The notes: generated by a model not told the origin, from the sequence alone. Positions 1 to 11,715 are shown, counted from the first letter of the stretch. The stretch is DNA of 64,000 nt from Anisus vortex (GCA_949126835.1 OX421500.1:14726681-14790680), one strand, 5' to 3'. A program made the numbers and translations.

Positions 1-400
1 ATCAAGAGATGGCGCGTTGTATTAATATCCAAAAAACGGTTTAATACTTGTATGAAAAAAGAATCAACACCAAAGAATAAAATGTGGTCGCTGTATTACC
101 TTAATAGTATGAAATAGTGAATCCAAATTTAAACACTGATATAACTAACAACACTAATTATTGACAATTTACGTTATTTCACAAGCAGTTTAGTTTTTCC
201 CTTTAAAGACCCGAGCGAAAAACTCGTTCCTCACTCAATGGTGTTTCAGTTCAAGACTGACAAACGAAATGCCCTATTTATACCTGTCGACGTCATTTGC
301 GTGAGATTTGAGTCTGAGGCGGTGGGGAGAGTGGTGGGGCGGAACAGGAAAAGACTTGACTAGATTGACCCGACCAGAGCCGCATTACAGCGAGGCGCAA
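1..400. other. AT-rich stretch, nothing recognised
   Basis: I see no gene, repeat or RNA signal here. The reading frames are short and have no recognisable protein similarity. Confidence 0.5.
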
Positions 401-404
401 TTTT

Positions 405-478
405 TTGGGGTGGTAGAGGGGTTGGGGAGAGGGGTTGGGGAGAGAGGTTGGGGGGAGGGGTTGGGAGGAGGGGGGGAA
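405..478 (+). repeat. G-rich tandem tract, possible G-quadruplex
   Basis: The plus strand repeats GGGGTTGGGGAGA-like units with many runs of three to six G, standing out in AT-rich surroundings. Runs of four or more G separated by short loops are the usual layout of a G-quadruplex. The small reading frame through it (glycine/tryptophan-rich) is a product of the repeat and not a gene. The following 480 bases (480-960) show nothing else. Confidence 0.6.
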
Positions 479-959
479 TGGTATAATATGGTAATGTAGA
501 TTGATGTCTGTGATATCAGTAGGTAAAAGTCCGTGGCTGGGGGGTCAAAGCGAATTAGACATACTCTCGAAAAACAACTTTTGTTCTTTTCATGATTTTG
601 TTAGATTATTTTTTTTCTATTGAAAATTCTAATCAATATTTTGAAACTATACTATTAGAAAAAAAATTCATTAGAGGAAAAATAACAAAGAAAAGAAAGC
701 CTTGTTAATGTGTTTTATTTGTTGTTGTTGTTATGTCTTTGTTATTTTCTTCAAGCGATTTATCGCTGGACCATCAAAACACTGTGAGAAATAATTATTG
801 GGCAGACCAGGACAATGTCACGCCACCGGACATTCCTCGCACGAGTGTTCGAAATGAATTTCGCCCGCCCCCCCCCTCCCACAAATGTACTTTAAAGTTT
901 GTTAAAGAAAGAGCCTGCGTGTAAAAGCAGAAGAAGCAATACACCAACAACAAATGAAC

Positions 960-1104
960 TTAAAAATTATATAAATTGATCGATTGATTGACAGATTGAT
1001 AAATAGATACGTAGTGTATGTTAGAAAGATAGATTGACAGTTAGATAGATATATACATATATAGTGGGATATATTTTATATAAATAAATTAATAGATAGA
1101 TAGA
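960..1104 (+). repeat. Degenerate GATA-type simple repeat
   Basis: Interrupted GATT, GATA and ATAGATAG units make a decayed tetranucleotide tract that ends directly at the terminus of the pogo-like element. Confidence 0.6.
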
Positions 1105-1106
1105 CA

Positions 1107-2135
1107 CCGTCAAATGGGGTAACTTTGGACCATCGGGGTAACTTGGTACCAGGAAGAATTTTTTTTATTATTTTTTATATATTTTGTAATTTTTTTTTAA
1201 CTAGACCAAACTTTTAAATTTTAAACTTGAATGAAAAAGAAATTTAAATATATAATGAACATTTGTTGCTACACTGCTCCATTATTTGCTACATGCGAAT
1301 CGTTTCAAGATGACCACCATTTGCATGTCAGATTTGTATACATCAAAATAAGGAGTCTACACATTCATCCAATATAGTAAGTATATCAATATTTACATTT
1401 TAAATTAATAAATGGAATGGTTAAGACTTTATGTGAAATTTGTAAGTTTTTTTTTAACCTATGAAGAAAAATAGGGGGGGGGGGGGCCAAAGTTACCCCA
1501 AAATTTTCACCTATTTCGGGGGAACTTTGGACCATTAAGTATGAACAAAACAAAATGAAAATATGACATCTGATAATTTGAATTTTCAATTTTTTTATTT
1601 TAATTATTTAATTATTATAAGTTAAATAAATTATTTAAATTATCTTAATGTGCTATTCGATTTTATCCATTTAATAACAAAGGGCTGCCTGTAAATCTTT
1701 ATTTTGACCCTATCTTTTCAGAATAAAAATGCCCCGCACTTACAAACCGAAACCAGGGGCAAGTAAGTTTTTCTCCTGTTACGAAGACATACTAATGATG
1801 ACTCAGACATAATAAAATTGGTCAAGACATACTTTGACAAACAAGGGAGGTCTATTTATATGTTTAAAAACAACTGGCCTGGTTATTGCTGGTTCGACTT
1901 TTTTCGTTATCGTTACAAGGACAAAATCAGAAAGATAATATTGACGAATACTTTAAATATAAAACTCCTGCATCTCAACAAGTTATTAGTGAACTATGTT
2001 TCAAATTTATTTTACAGCATTCAAAACATGACCGGTGAAATTTGTACATAATTTGACCATAAATTGATAAGTTTAAGGTTTAGAAAGTAATACGTTTAAA
2101 TTTTAAATCTAAACAAATGAAAGGGTCGAAAGTTC
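1107..2135 (+). mobile_element. Decayed pogo-like (Tc1/mariner superfamily) DNA transposon
   Basis: The left end carries GGGGTAACTTTGG at 1116-1128 and a near copy at 1135-1146. The same word occurs inverted at 1487-1499 and forward again at 1518-1530, so the 5' end has repeated subterminal motifs and an internal inverted repeat. A transposase N-terminus starts at 1729. The right end is not clear: a weak match near 2123 (GGGTCGAAAGTT) could be its remnant. A 13-base G run sits at 1474-1486. The family call rests on the transposase fragment and the right boundary is a guess. Confidence 0.5.
1729..2050 (+). pseudogene. Pogo/Tigger-like transposase N-terminal remnant
   Basis: Pogo-type transposases bind element ends through a CENP-B/Psq-type helix-turn-helix and cut with a DDE domain. 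Here the ATG at 1729 opens with MPRTYKPKPGA, very like the usual MPRxYKxK start. After stops the frame at 1818-2050 gives NNWPGYCWFDFF followed by basic residues, close to the family signature in which PGxDWF precedes the second DNA-binding helix. No DDE catalytic domain is visible, and stops and shifts break the frame, so it is dead. A pyrimidine-rich stretch ending in CAG at 1711-1721 precedes the ATG and could be an old splice acceptor. Confidence 0.5.
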
Positions 2136-2379
2136 TTAACACGAGTGTGTCAATTAACAACTACCAATGGACTGGTTACCTATAAATCATAAAGGTCTCT
2201 TAGTTCAGACTGTTCTGGACGTCAACTACGCAACTCAGTTGTGGAGAATGACAAAGGTTAAGCCATACACCGTACGCCAAATATGGAAGTGGCACTTCCG
2301 CTAAAAAGGTAAAAGAGTTGACGAAAATAAAGCGAGAGGGGGGAACTACCGGTTGTTTTTTGCAAAACTTGTCTGACGT

Positions 2380-2775
2380 CAAAGGACGCGGTTTAAACTT
2401 GTGGAGAAGGGTGGGGGTGGAGCTGTGAACCGTGAAGGGATCTGATGAAAACCGGCATCACAAGGTCAAAGTTTGTTAACTGACGCCATCCGCGCTATTA
2501 TTTTGTTGTTTTCCCGCAACAATTTTCTTATAATTTCCTTTATAGTTGAACTGTATATAAACCATTCAGTGATGTGTTTAATATATAAGGATGTCAAAAT
2601 CTTTAATATAGTAGAAGTGTCTATACCATTTAAAAAAAATACAAAGAAAATATATTATAAGAGACTAGGATAATAGTCTAGCCAAAACTTAGTTTTCTTA
2701 AAGTTCTATGGAAGAATATTTTCGGTATTATTGTACTTCACAACCTGACAAGAAAAAACAACAATTTGAGAGTTT
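2380..2775. other. No recognisable feature
   Basis: AT-rich sequence with one short GTGG-rich patch near 2401-2425. No gene or repeat could be assigned. Confidence 0.4.
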
Positions 2776-3133
2776 TATCTTATCTTATACATTACAGACG
2801 CTTCTTCTATAAAGAAGATTATTGCGTCTTACGCTCATCCGTGGTCCGGGTCTAGTCTTGCATTTTTATTAATGTTTTAAATGATGTTAAGTTACTGGTT
2901 TTCCTGGTTTGTTCAGGTAACCTATTCCATGCCCGAATGCCACTCGGGAAGAATGAGTACTTATATGCATTTGTTCTGGCATAAGGGAGAAGGAAAGTGT
3001 TTTTGTCTTTATGTTTATCTGAGCTTTGCAACAGGTTGTTATTGTGTGTATTTCTAAATTAGAGTTTAATGCGTTATTTATTATTACTACTTTACTCTTT
3101 GCCCTTCTGTCCTCTAGTGTTTCTAGGTTTAGT
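2776..3133 (-). mobile_element. LINE 3' end, GATAA-tail family, copy A
   Basis: Read on the minus strand this is the C-terminal end of a non-LTR reverse transcriptase ORF plus 3' UTR. It ends in the family tail, seen on the plus strand as TATCTTATCTTATAC. The 3' block (GCGTCTGTAA, GAAGATTATTGCGTC, GGATGAGCG in either orientation) is shared with copies at 11.3, 12.7, 15.9, 22.2 and 42.9 kb. The copy is 5'-truncated: homology stops at the GTTTCTAGGTTTAG word at 3120-3133, where copy D is interrupted and copy H begins. Confidence 0.75.
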
Positions 3134-3134
3134 T

Positions 3135-3567
3135 TTATTTAGGTTTAAAAATAAACAGACAAAAAGAAAAAAAGATAGATAGATATAAAAGCTCAATATA
3201 TATATATATATAGGTGTCATTCAAACGTAAAAAATCGTCAACCTTTCTTCTTTATTCGGGAAATCCACATATTATATTTCGCCCCCTTTGTCACTCTCAG
3301 CTGGGTTGGCTCCCCTTACAGAAAAGTGGGCGGTAACTCTACCCATAGTCAAACATGGCTGAGTGGATCTGACCCAATCTTGACCCAGACATACCATCAT
3401 CTAATTTCGGCGTACACAAAATAACTGTGTTTGCAAAGTAAAGCCTTTTTAGTTTTAGTTTGCACAAGGGAATCTAAAATGATTTTCGTGGCCCATAAAA
3501 CTAGCAATTGTTTTAATATAGACATAATATGAACATGCTAAATAAGGTTTCATCTGAACAAGGCTCA
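3135..3567. other. Unassigned stretch
   Basis: It contains a short TA run near 3198-3212 and otherwise nothing I can identify. Confidence 0.4.
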
Positions 3568-3608
3568 CATACTAGACATTTTCTTTACATACTAGACATT
3601 TTCTTTAC
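3568..3608 (+). repeat. Two-copy 20-bp tandem duplication
   Basis: The word CATACTAGACATTTTCTTTA occurs twice back to back without change, which suggests a recent slip. Confidence 0.8.
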
Positions 3609-3627
3609 ACTAACATAACTATGCACT

Positions 3628-3780
3628 GCGAAGTATTGATAGTCTCAACGTCTTGGGTTCGAATCCGGGTCAGGATCTTTACACGGGTCTGGGCGAGTGG
3701 TTGAGGAGTGACCTCTGCGTTTACCTTGAACTCACTTATACCGGACATTAGTTTGCACTGGACATTGTGTTTGCCACACT
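3628..3780 (+). mobile_element. tRNA-derived SINE, family S, diverged copy
   Basis: A B-box (GGTTCGAATCC) at about 3656-3666 is followed by the family S body: a GGGTCTGGGCG-like segment, then a proline-codon-like GACATT repeat section ending CACTGGACATTGTG...GCCACAC. The same body is clearer at 13850, 19738, 20105 and 26285. The A-box region is weak in this copy. Confidence 0.55.
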
Positions 3781-3954
3781 ATTCTTTTACTTTACCAATA
3801 TTATATATCATGTCCATTTCCGTAATTTAAATCAATGGCTTAATCTAAATAGTAGCCATTTTATAGCCTACACTATAGACTCGTTCAGAGATAAAGAAGT
3901 TGATAAAAATATGTTTACATTGATTCATAGGGTTAGTTTAAGTAGTCGTACATC

Positions 3955-4350
3955 GCCGAAGAAGTTCATATTTGGCGAGCTAGAACACGACAAAAGAACT
4001 ACCCGCGGCCCAAAAAAAAATGTGATTCAAAGATAGTCTGAAAGCAACTTTAAAAGGACTAGACGTGGACCCAGACAGATGGGAGGCACTGACGGCCGAC
4101 AGAATCGAGTGTCGAAATGTTGTGTTGTCTTGGAAACAGTTGGCATAAAACAACAGAATTTCCAGGGCCGAACAAAAACATAGAAAAACCAAGCAGGCCT
4201 GTAAAAAGCTGCCAGACCCCAACGGCCGTGTCATTTGTCTGCAATTTCTGAAAATAGAAATTTCAGGGCCCACATAGAACTGATTGGACACCAAAATAGG
4301 ATATGGATTTGCAAACTTTAACCAGAATACAGAGAACGCCAACACAGAGA
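3955..4350 (+). pseudogene. LINE reverse transcriptase C-terminal fragment
   Basis: The frame beginning FGELEHDKRTTRGPKK matches the LYGEL...KRGRPxKR segment downstream of the polymerase domain in many animal LINE ORF2 proteins. After a one-base shift the next frame reads LKGLDVDPDRWEALTADR, the conserved 'DPxxWExLAxDRxxWR' segment. Stops and shifts break it. The minus-strand frame of 124 codons over the same region is a shadow. This is a different lineage from the GATAA-tail family and is closer to the element at 29 kb. Confidence 0.7.
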
Positions 4351-4359
4351 ACACAGGTA

Positions 4360-5905
4360 TGAAAAGTCAAAAGGCACCCTAACAACTTCCTTTTTCTCGA
4401 GATCACTACTTAAAGTAAGTTAGGATTTGGAACTTAACCCTTCCCGTACCGACCTACTTCAATCTATGCTGCTTTCAGTTCCGCTATATACGCGCCCGGG
4501 ACTGTAAGGGTCAATTGTAGGAAGATCAATTAACACACCACGGGATAGGTGCAAAGGAATTGTAGTCTAGACAAAAACTGTGAAGAGTCTTTGTGGTTCA
4601 ATCGTTATAAACCTGGATTATTAGGCAAAAAAAAAGAACGATTTCAAAGCCTAGTCGTTTAATAATTGTCCAAGTAAGCCTTTTTATTTATTTTAGTCTC
4701 TGATCCCATCTCATCCATGTTAGTATAAAAACCATAAACTATCCCAGAAAACCCAGGCAAAGCGTGGATTATATAATCAAATTATACATTATACATTAAT
4801 ATAGCGACATTTCGAAAAAAAAATAACTATTTAAAAATTCATGAATTAATGTAAATAATTTTCTATCTTAATTTTGAAATGTCTAAAATTTCATCAGCAT
4901 GTTAGAACTATATTATATTGTTTAGAGCTCATTCCACCACTGAGTGCCAAAAGCCTTTAAAAGGGCGCTGATAATAGATCTAGTGTTTTTTCTTTAATTG
5001 GCAATTTCAGTTGCGGGTAAATTATTTTATTTGAAGATCTTTCCGTTCTATCAATTGTGTAAATTTTTTTATATATTCCCGAGATCGCCACCGAGGGCTT
5101 TAAATACCCAATTGTCAAAAACGTTGATTATTACTTTTATTTTTTTCTACTATTATTACTTTTATTACTGCAGTATTTAGGACAATGGTTGAAGTAACTT
5201 CAATACTGATTACTTTAAACCAACCCCTAGTGAGCAGTGCTAACTAGTCTAGAGATATTTATATATTACTAGGAGTTATGCCCGTCAAAATGACGGAGAA
5301 ACGAATGATTAATATATGTTTTGTTTAAAGAGGAAAAAAAAACAATATTACAATAAAAACTGCACTGAGAATGTTTCTTTCGGTATTTAGATCTAGTTGT
5401 TGTTGTTTTCTGTATTGTTTACGGTCGTATTGATTATGGTGATGGAAGTCAAGAATATATTTTTTTCTGAAATAACCATAATTAATCTTAAGGATTAATG
5501 GGAATTATTATTCCTATGAACTCCAACTGTTAGTTTCCGACCCAGAAAAATGTAGGTTTACAAAATTGTAACTGCTCAGTGTAAAATTACTTTTTACAAA
5601 AATCGCGGAAGGGTTGAACTATATCGGTCCTCCTTGGTTCAGAGTTCAGAGTTCAGACCTATCACGAACGAGCATCAAACAGCAGATCATCTGGCTAAGA
5701 CGTGTCATGATAAGATGGCAGAAGAGGGTGTGAGGGTGGTGTTTGGGATGGTGCAGCAAAAAGAAAAGTGTGTTTACATAACAGATGACTTGGGAGTTTG
5801 ACACAAGGTCTCATTTGACCTACTTTCTTACCATCAACTAGCACACAGGAAATGTTTAATCATATTCCGGTAAGCTGTTCACCTTTTCCAAACCGTGTGT
5901 GTGCA
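4360..5905. other. Long AT-rich stretch without a recognised gene
   Basis: Short frames only. I see no transposon ends, tRNA-like boxes or coding motifs. The sequence just before 5905 supplies the target site of the hAT insertion. Confidence 0.4.
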
Positions 5906-5913
5906 AGTTCGAT
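5906..5913 (+). repeat. Target-site duplication AGTTCGAT, left
   Basis: The same eight bases recur at 6672-6679 directly after the other end of the hAT element. Confidence 0.85.
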
Positions 5914-6671
5914 TAGAGATGGGCAAAACCGTTCACCATGCTGATCGCCGCTCAATTGAGCGCTCACTAAAAAGATACGGATCCGTTGAACGGTTCCACG
6001 GATCACTTAGTAATTTACCCTCCCCCCCCCCCCCCCCCGCCTCCCTCCATAATTTTATATGTTGGATGTCAAGGGGAGAGAAAAACAACTTGGATCCCTT
6101 GTTGAAACGCCGTTTTTTTTGTTACTTAAAACATTAAAAAATATAAATAAGAAATAATTGTTCTCAATTGTCTAGTTGTAGGCTACTAAACTAATTATAA
6201 TTAAACTTTTGTTTTTAAGCTATAATTCCTTTTTTTTCACCTAATAATCTACTAATAAGTAAAATTAAAAGGGTAAATGTAAAATACTGTAATCATATTG
6301 GCTAATTATAATGCAAAAATGGTATCATCCACATTATTTACAATTGACAGCAATTGTACGATCACTCGCATTCGAAACCAGCATATCGAAATGCAGAACG
6401 GGAACCGATCAGTACAGAGTACAGACCCATTCAGTACTGAGCGGGTCTGAGCCGATCAGTACAGACCCATATCAGTACTGAGCGGGTCTGAATCGGTCTG
6501 ATCCGGGTCAGATCCGGATTCTAAGTGAACTATGGAAACCAACACATCGAAATGCAGAACGGGAACGGATCAGTACTGATCCAGGTCTTTTGACAGTGAT
6601 CGGCTTTCGGATCCGTTCCTTTAAAAGACCCGGATCAGTTGATCAGTTCTTTAGTGAGCGACCCATCTCTA
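5914..6671. mobile_element. Non-autonomous hAT element, complete
   Basis: The 758-bp element starts TAGAGATGGG and ends CCCATCTCTA, a perfect 10-bp terminal inverted repeat with the TAGNG start typical of hAT ends. It is flanked by a perfect 8-bp duplication, the hAT hallmark. Subterminal inverted similarity continues inward (CGCTCACTAAA near both ends). Inside, a 40-bp segment with CGAAATGCAGAACGGGAAC occurs at about 6376 and again 161 bp later, and two roughly 40-bp GATCAGTACAGACCCA units stand side by side at 6407-6490. A run of 17 C lies at 6022-6038. There is no transposase frame, so it must have been moved by another element. Confidence 0.88.
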
Positions 6672-6679
6672 AGTTCGAT
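6672..6679 (+). repeat. Target-site duplication AGTTCGAT, right
   Basis: Exact copy of 5906-5913. Confidence 0.85.
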
Positions 6680-7989
6680 AGACTTCTTGTCAACAGACGT
6701 CCACTATGTACTGTGGGGATGTTCATTCCCACTAGTGTCGATGTTTATATAGTGCCCTTTTAGCAACCAGGAGAGATTACATAACGGAAAAGCAAACGAT
6801 GGAAACTATTGAGTTTAATGAACCCAGTTCTGATAGGTACCTGACACAGTTGGGACATTGAGACCTTGATATGTTACTGACCCTACAATCCCATTATGTG
6901 CATCTACCATCGAAACTGGTGAACCATTGATTGATACTATTGACCATATGGTTTTTAATTGGTACTTCTTTTATTTAAATATTATTTTAAAACGCGACAA
7001 TAACAAAAATATAAGTAATAATATTACGTAAGTCTCATACATCAGTCTATAACTTACATATATCACCAATCCGTGATGTAGATAGTTGAATAGTCGACGT
7101 AAGAGAAACAAAGTAGGTAGGCTAAATTTACTCAAACTGAACCGTTTCTTTGTTTAAATTTGAAATGAATCCGGTCAAAGTTTGAAATAATTGCTTTCTG
7201 TCGCCAACTGACCTAATTTAATCCCTCGCCGAAGCTCCACATTTTTCTTTCTTTTCATTTCTAGGATACCCTATAACTAATCTCTGTCAAATAAAAAAAA
7301 GTCTGTGCTTAGGTCTATATGTTTTGTCATCGAGTTTGCGGAATCCGCTCTCGGTAAAGGGGGATTTATTTACTATGCGACTCATTTATGTCATTTTGTC
7401 CAGTGGTAAAGACATTCTACGTGTGGGTCTTCCACTAATGACAGCACTTGGTAGCAAAATGGGTGGGTCACATTTTTAGTAAAGTGCCAGCTGACTGTGA
7501 AACTGATTTTTTAAATATTTTTTTTTAAATTATTTACCACAACTATACATACATTTATTGATAACTACTTTATATTGACTTCGCTTTTGTATATATGTAG
7601 CAGTAGCAGTAGCAAGCGGCATCTCCCCCTACGACCATTTTCGAAAAAAAAGGACCTTTTGAACAATTTAATTTATTACAATAATTTGGCTCATTCAGCG
7701 TGCCAACAGCATGAAAGTCAAACTGATCAACTATATTATTTTTATAAGACAATTTATTTTGTGCCTTAGCAAGACCAAGACCAAAAGAAAAGAAGCGTAA
7801 TAGAGAAAATCATTAACGTGTTATATATTTAATAAATAATTAACCGGTTTGTTATTATCAGCTTTTAAAAGAAAATCCATTCATAGCTAATACACAATTT
7901 CATTACTCAACTTACACATTAATAGTTATCAACATTTGAATTTAGTTTTAAAGAAATTATTCTAGTAATAGATATAAAGTCTTCAATGT
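6680..7989. other. Unassigned AT-rich DNA
   Basis: No gene found. Only a short (GTAGCA)n patch near 7597-7615 is visible. Confidence 0.4.
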
Positions 7990-7996
7990 TTTTTTT

Positions 7997-8072
7997 TTAA
8001 AGAAACAAAAAATAAACATATTAGAAATATTAATGTAAAGAAAACGGGTTAATTATCTCCCTTCAATTAAAT
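7997..8072. repeat. Direct repeat, first copy
   Basis: About 76 bp (AGAAATATTAATGTAAAG through TTAATTATCTCCCTTCAATT) are repeated with few changes at 8440-8518, with 365 bp between. This looks like an internal duplication of the hAT 3' region, which is present once in the 18.2-kb copy. Confidence 0.7.
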
Positions 8073-8125
8073 TAAGTCTTTAGTGTTTCCTCTCTGAATA
8101 ACTGAGATTTACTCTAACATTATTA

Positions 8126-8158
8126 TTTTTTTTTTTTTTTTTTTCAACAATGTTTATT
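8126..8158 (-). other. Poly(A)-like tract with upstream AATAAA on the minus strand
   Basis: A run of 19 T at 8126-8144 reads as poly(A) on the minus strand, and AATAAA (complement of 8153-8158) lies 8 bases before it. This is what the 3' end of a retroposed transcript looks like. It lies between the two direct repeats of the hAT relic. No coding sequence was recognised upstream of it. Confidence 0.4.
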
Positions 8159-8439
8159 GACACTTTTTACATGTACAATAACATTCATATATTCGTACAT
8201 TAAGAGGAAGGATAGAAGACATTAATTGCATTAATTAACGCAAAGACAATATTATGACTATGTACTATTGCAATTAAGAGGAAGAAATACTTAATAATTA
8301 TACAAACTGGGTAGTTATTTTAATGTTTAAAAATGTACATGTACATTCTTTACTCATAAAATATGTATATAATTTTCAACTATCTTGTGTATTTTGATCA
8401 TTTTAGAGTTATAAATTAAAAACCATTAATTTATTTTAA

Positions 8440-8518
8440 AGGAAACAAAAAAGAAACATACTAGAAATATTAATGTAAAGAAAACTAGTTAATTATCTCC
8501 CTTCAATTAAATTCTCCA
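8440..8518. repeat. Direct repeat, second copy
   Basis: Partner of 7997-8072. Confidence 0.7.
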
Positions 8519-9189
8519 AATTTGATGCTAGTGATACCAGACGAGTTAATTGTTTTAATATAACTAGTGTACTTCTGAAAATGCTCATCTAACTTAATTT
8601 GCCTAAAATTAGGGAAAGAGAATAAATGTTCTGAAATTGATTTCACGGAAAGATATGCCCACTATCAATGAAAATCCATTCCAGTTGCCCAACACTTCAA
8701 GTGCTTTTGGACCCAGTCTTGAAAATGGAAGTTTAACTCACTGAAACGTGTCGCCAAGTCATTCAGAAACATTGGCTTCAACAGTCAGTTCTCCTCATTC
8801 AATAACGGAATTATTTTATTTTTTTTTGCCATTAAGATGCATCTTAATTGCTTCTAGACAAGAAAATAATATATTAATATCCAAGACTTTACCTATACTC
8901 CGTATACTTTCTTCTAGAAGAGACTTGAGAAACTATACAATTGACTATCTTAACAATAGATTCAATCACAGATTGCAAGTCCAATGCATGGGAGCTTTGC
9001 ATACAAACATTCCTGAACTAAAGCAGTCGACGTCCAGTGTGATTCCCATGTAAATCGCCATGCAGCACCCACTAATTATGCTGACAAACGTTATATTCAC
9101 TTGCATTAATAAATATTCTTTGGAGGTCCTTCGCGTGCCACTGAAAATCGTTCTGGCACGCGTACTTTAGGTTGCCTGCCAACCCCTGC

Positions 9190-11299
9190 TATAGAGCATT
9201 CACGTTGATTCTATAAATACTTTCGATACTAGATGTTAATCCCGAAAATGAGCAATAGATGCAATCAATTTTGCAGAAATTCCTATCACTATTAGCTTTT
9301 AGAAAAAGAATCGTGAATGGTGAAAAAAAAACTGCACTATTATACATTGTGTGTATCCTGAGGCACTAGGTTTTCTTATAACACTTGATACGTACGAATA
9401 CTTAGTTATTCTATAAATCGATAAAAATTGCTAAACCTGGGGCCTTTATCCTAAAATTTCGCTCCCCCTAGCGTCAAAACCTGGCTACGCCACTGGTATG
9501 TAGGCTATGTATGTATCTATGTGAGCTTAAATAGTTTTATGTATGCAGGGCCTAATTATGTTACTGTTACCGGATGTACCGGAGGATTAGAAAACTGATT
9601 CACCCACTTCCCGTCATTCTATCGAGCTGAAACTTTACGCTTGTACTTTATACCGATGCAAGCACATTCATTCAAAAGTTCCCGCCCCAGACCCCAAAAA
9701 TATATGCTTCATTGTTTTACTAGGGTTATTCATTACAATTTAATTAATGTTGCGCATTTGTAACACCTTATTTGATTTGCTTCTTGATCTTAATATTTTA
9801 TTCTTTGTATAATATATATACAATACTTTAAAAAAATATAAGTAGGCCTATCATAATAATGCCAAGTTTTTAGGGATAATTTTTATCTTATATTTAAAAA
9901 AATATAATGCTAGTACACGTCTACTAGTGACTATTTACTTCTAATTAGACTTAGTATCTTCATCTTTTTGAATTCACTCTAATTCTTTATGTTGTACTTT
10001 GGTTGTTGTATATTTAATATAGGTTCATCTTATGTTAAGAAGCATTTGAGTTTTATTTTCACTTTACTCAGAAAAAAAAATGCAGTAGCCTACTAGCCTA
10101 GGCCTACAACTTGTCCATTATAATTCAAATCTTCCATGCATTTAAAACAAAACAAAAACAAAAAACTTTAGAATAATCTCAATTTTAATTAACGCATGGC
10201 TGTTAATCAGATTTGTTGTGAAAGAGTTATTTTAAAAATAACAACATTAATACAAATAAAAAATAATTCATTCTGAAAACACTAGACTTACCCACAATTA
10301 AAAAAAATAATAGTAAACCAATGTCCTTCTGATGATAGCTAAAGATTAGATTTACCAACATTGTATGGAGGATAGCAGTTAATTTATGTATACATACGCA
10401 TAGATTGGGGCAGGTATAGAAATTTACCGTTTGCAATAGAAGGGAAGGGGGTATGAAAATATTGACGTTTTTTTATCGTGCTTAAATGTGGATGGCCCCT
10501 TTTTGTGAGCTCATGGTTTCTAAGTTATGTGTTTGTCCCCTGATAGTCCTATCGTCCAGTCAATCTAAATATAAAAGCCGAATCCAGAGGGTAGAGAGTA
10601 CGACAGTATTTCCACACAAATAATCTTTAGGAATGACGCCATTAAAACTTGGCTAGCGCGATATATTATTTTCAATGTACTTTAACCTTTCAACAGGAAA
10701 TCGATTATTTTTTTATAAGGAAAAGGGAAGGCCATGTTTACCTATTTCATGATTTTGATTATACGCAGTATTTAGAATGATTGGTGTGGTGAGAGGAAAG
10801 GTTTGGGGGGGGGGGGCGAATAATAATATACATCAGATACATTTGTTTTTATTGCTGAAATAAAACAGGGATTTTCTTTGACTTACAATTTACCCCATGG
10901 AAAAAACTCTTGTCTTAAAATTGTATCCCCTATGCATATCCCCTTCTCTCCTAGACACATCACACCCAATGTCCCCCATCCATCCTTGTTTTCCAAAGCG
11001 TTGTAATTTCTATATTGTGTAAGTCAAATTTGCATCGGGTCCTTTTAGACGCATTTAGAATATATCACCATTGGCTTCAATATCTAGATGTTCATCTCCC
11101 CTCCAGCAATGCAAGGGCACATAAAGCTATCAGATAAATATGCAAAATTATGTTTCTTAAAATTATTTGTTTTTTTTATTGTAATATGTTATGTTACAAT
11201 ATAATATACATATATATTACAATGTGTTAGGTAGAGTGTGTATTGGAATTTGCAATGAAAAAATATGTACCATACCTTCTAAAATATATATTAAAAAGC
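9190..11299. other. Unassigned AT-rich DNA
   Basis: No gene recognised. A CTGGCTACGCCACTG word at 9481-9495 resembles termini of widespread DNA elements, but I could not pair it. Two TAGGCCTA octamers lie at 9843 and 10099, and a G run at about 10805-10817. Confidence 0.4.
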
Positions 11300-11715
11300 C
11301 GAATAAGTAGCGAATATTCACAACTAACAAGAGTAACACCAATAGTCAAATCCCTAAACCTAGAAACACTAGAGGACAGAAGGGCAAAGAATAAAGTAGT
11401 AATAATACATAAGGCATTAAACTCTAATTTAAAAATGCAACCCGATAACAGACTGTTGCAATGCTCAGATAAACATAAGGACAAAAACACGTTATTCCTT
11501 ATCCCTTATGCGAGAACAAATGCATATAAAAACTCATTCTTCCCGATTGACATTCGCACATGGAATGGGTTGCCTGAACAAACCAGGAAAACTACTAACT
11601 TAACATCATTTAAAATATTAATAAGGATGCAAAACTAGACTCGGACCACGGATGAGCGTAGGACGCAATAATCTTCTTTATAGAAGGAGCGTCTGTAATA
11701 TATAAGATAAGATAA
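11300..11715 (+). mobile_element. LINE 3' end, GATAA-tail family, copy B (best preserved)
   Basis: The copy has an open frame to a stop at 11638 and ends with a 3' UTR and tail AAGATAAGATAAA. The protein reads EYSQLTRVTPIVKSLNLETL, then DRRAKNKVVIIHKALN, then FFPIDIRTWNGLPEQT. The last part is the 'R.WN.LP' block found at the C-terminus of Jockey/CR1-like reverse transcriptases. All polymerase motifs are missing, so it is a 5'-truncated insertion. The first residues of the open frame (from 11243) come from flanking DNA. The 87-codon minus-strand frame is a shadow. Confidence 0.8.

Larger units (their letters stand above)
7990..9188 (-). mobile_element. hAT (Buster-type) element relic with 5' terminus at 9188
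   Basis: On the minus strand the element begins CAGGGGTTGGC at 9188 and continues with a CACGC-rich subterminal block like that at 27526-27625. Further in, 8690-9050 matches the transposase region of the 27.5-kb copy, with short peptide matches (for example an LATRFSELNF-like piece) but many stops. The distal part (8160-8518 and 7997-8110) matches the 3' non-coding part of copies at 18.2 and 28.2 kb. The octamer outside the terminus is CTATAGAG, with TA in the middle. The far end was not found. Confidence 0.6.

Noticed and set aside
3980..4354. Minus-strand frame of 124 codons
   Set aside because: Antisense shadow of a LINE fragment with clear plus-strand motifs.
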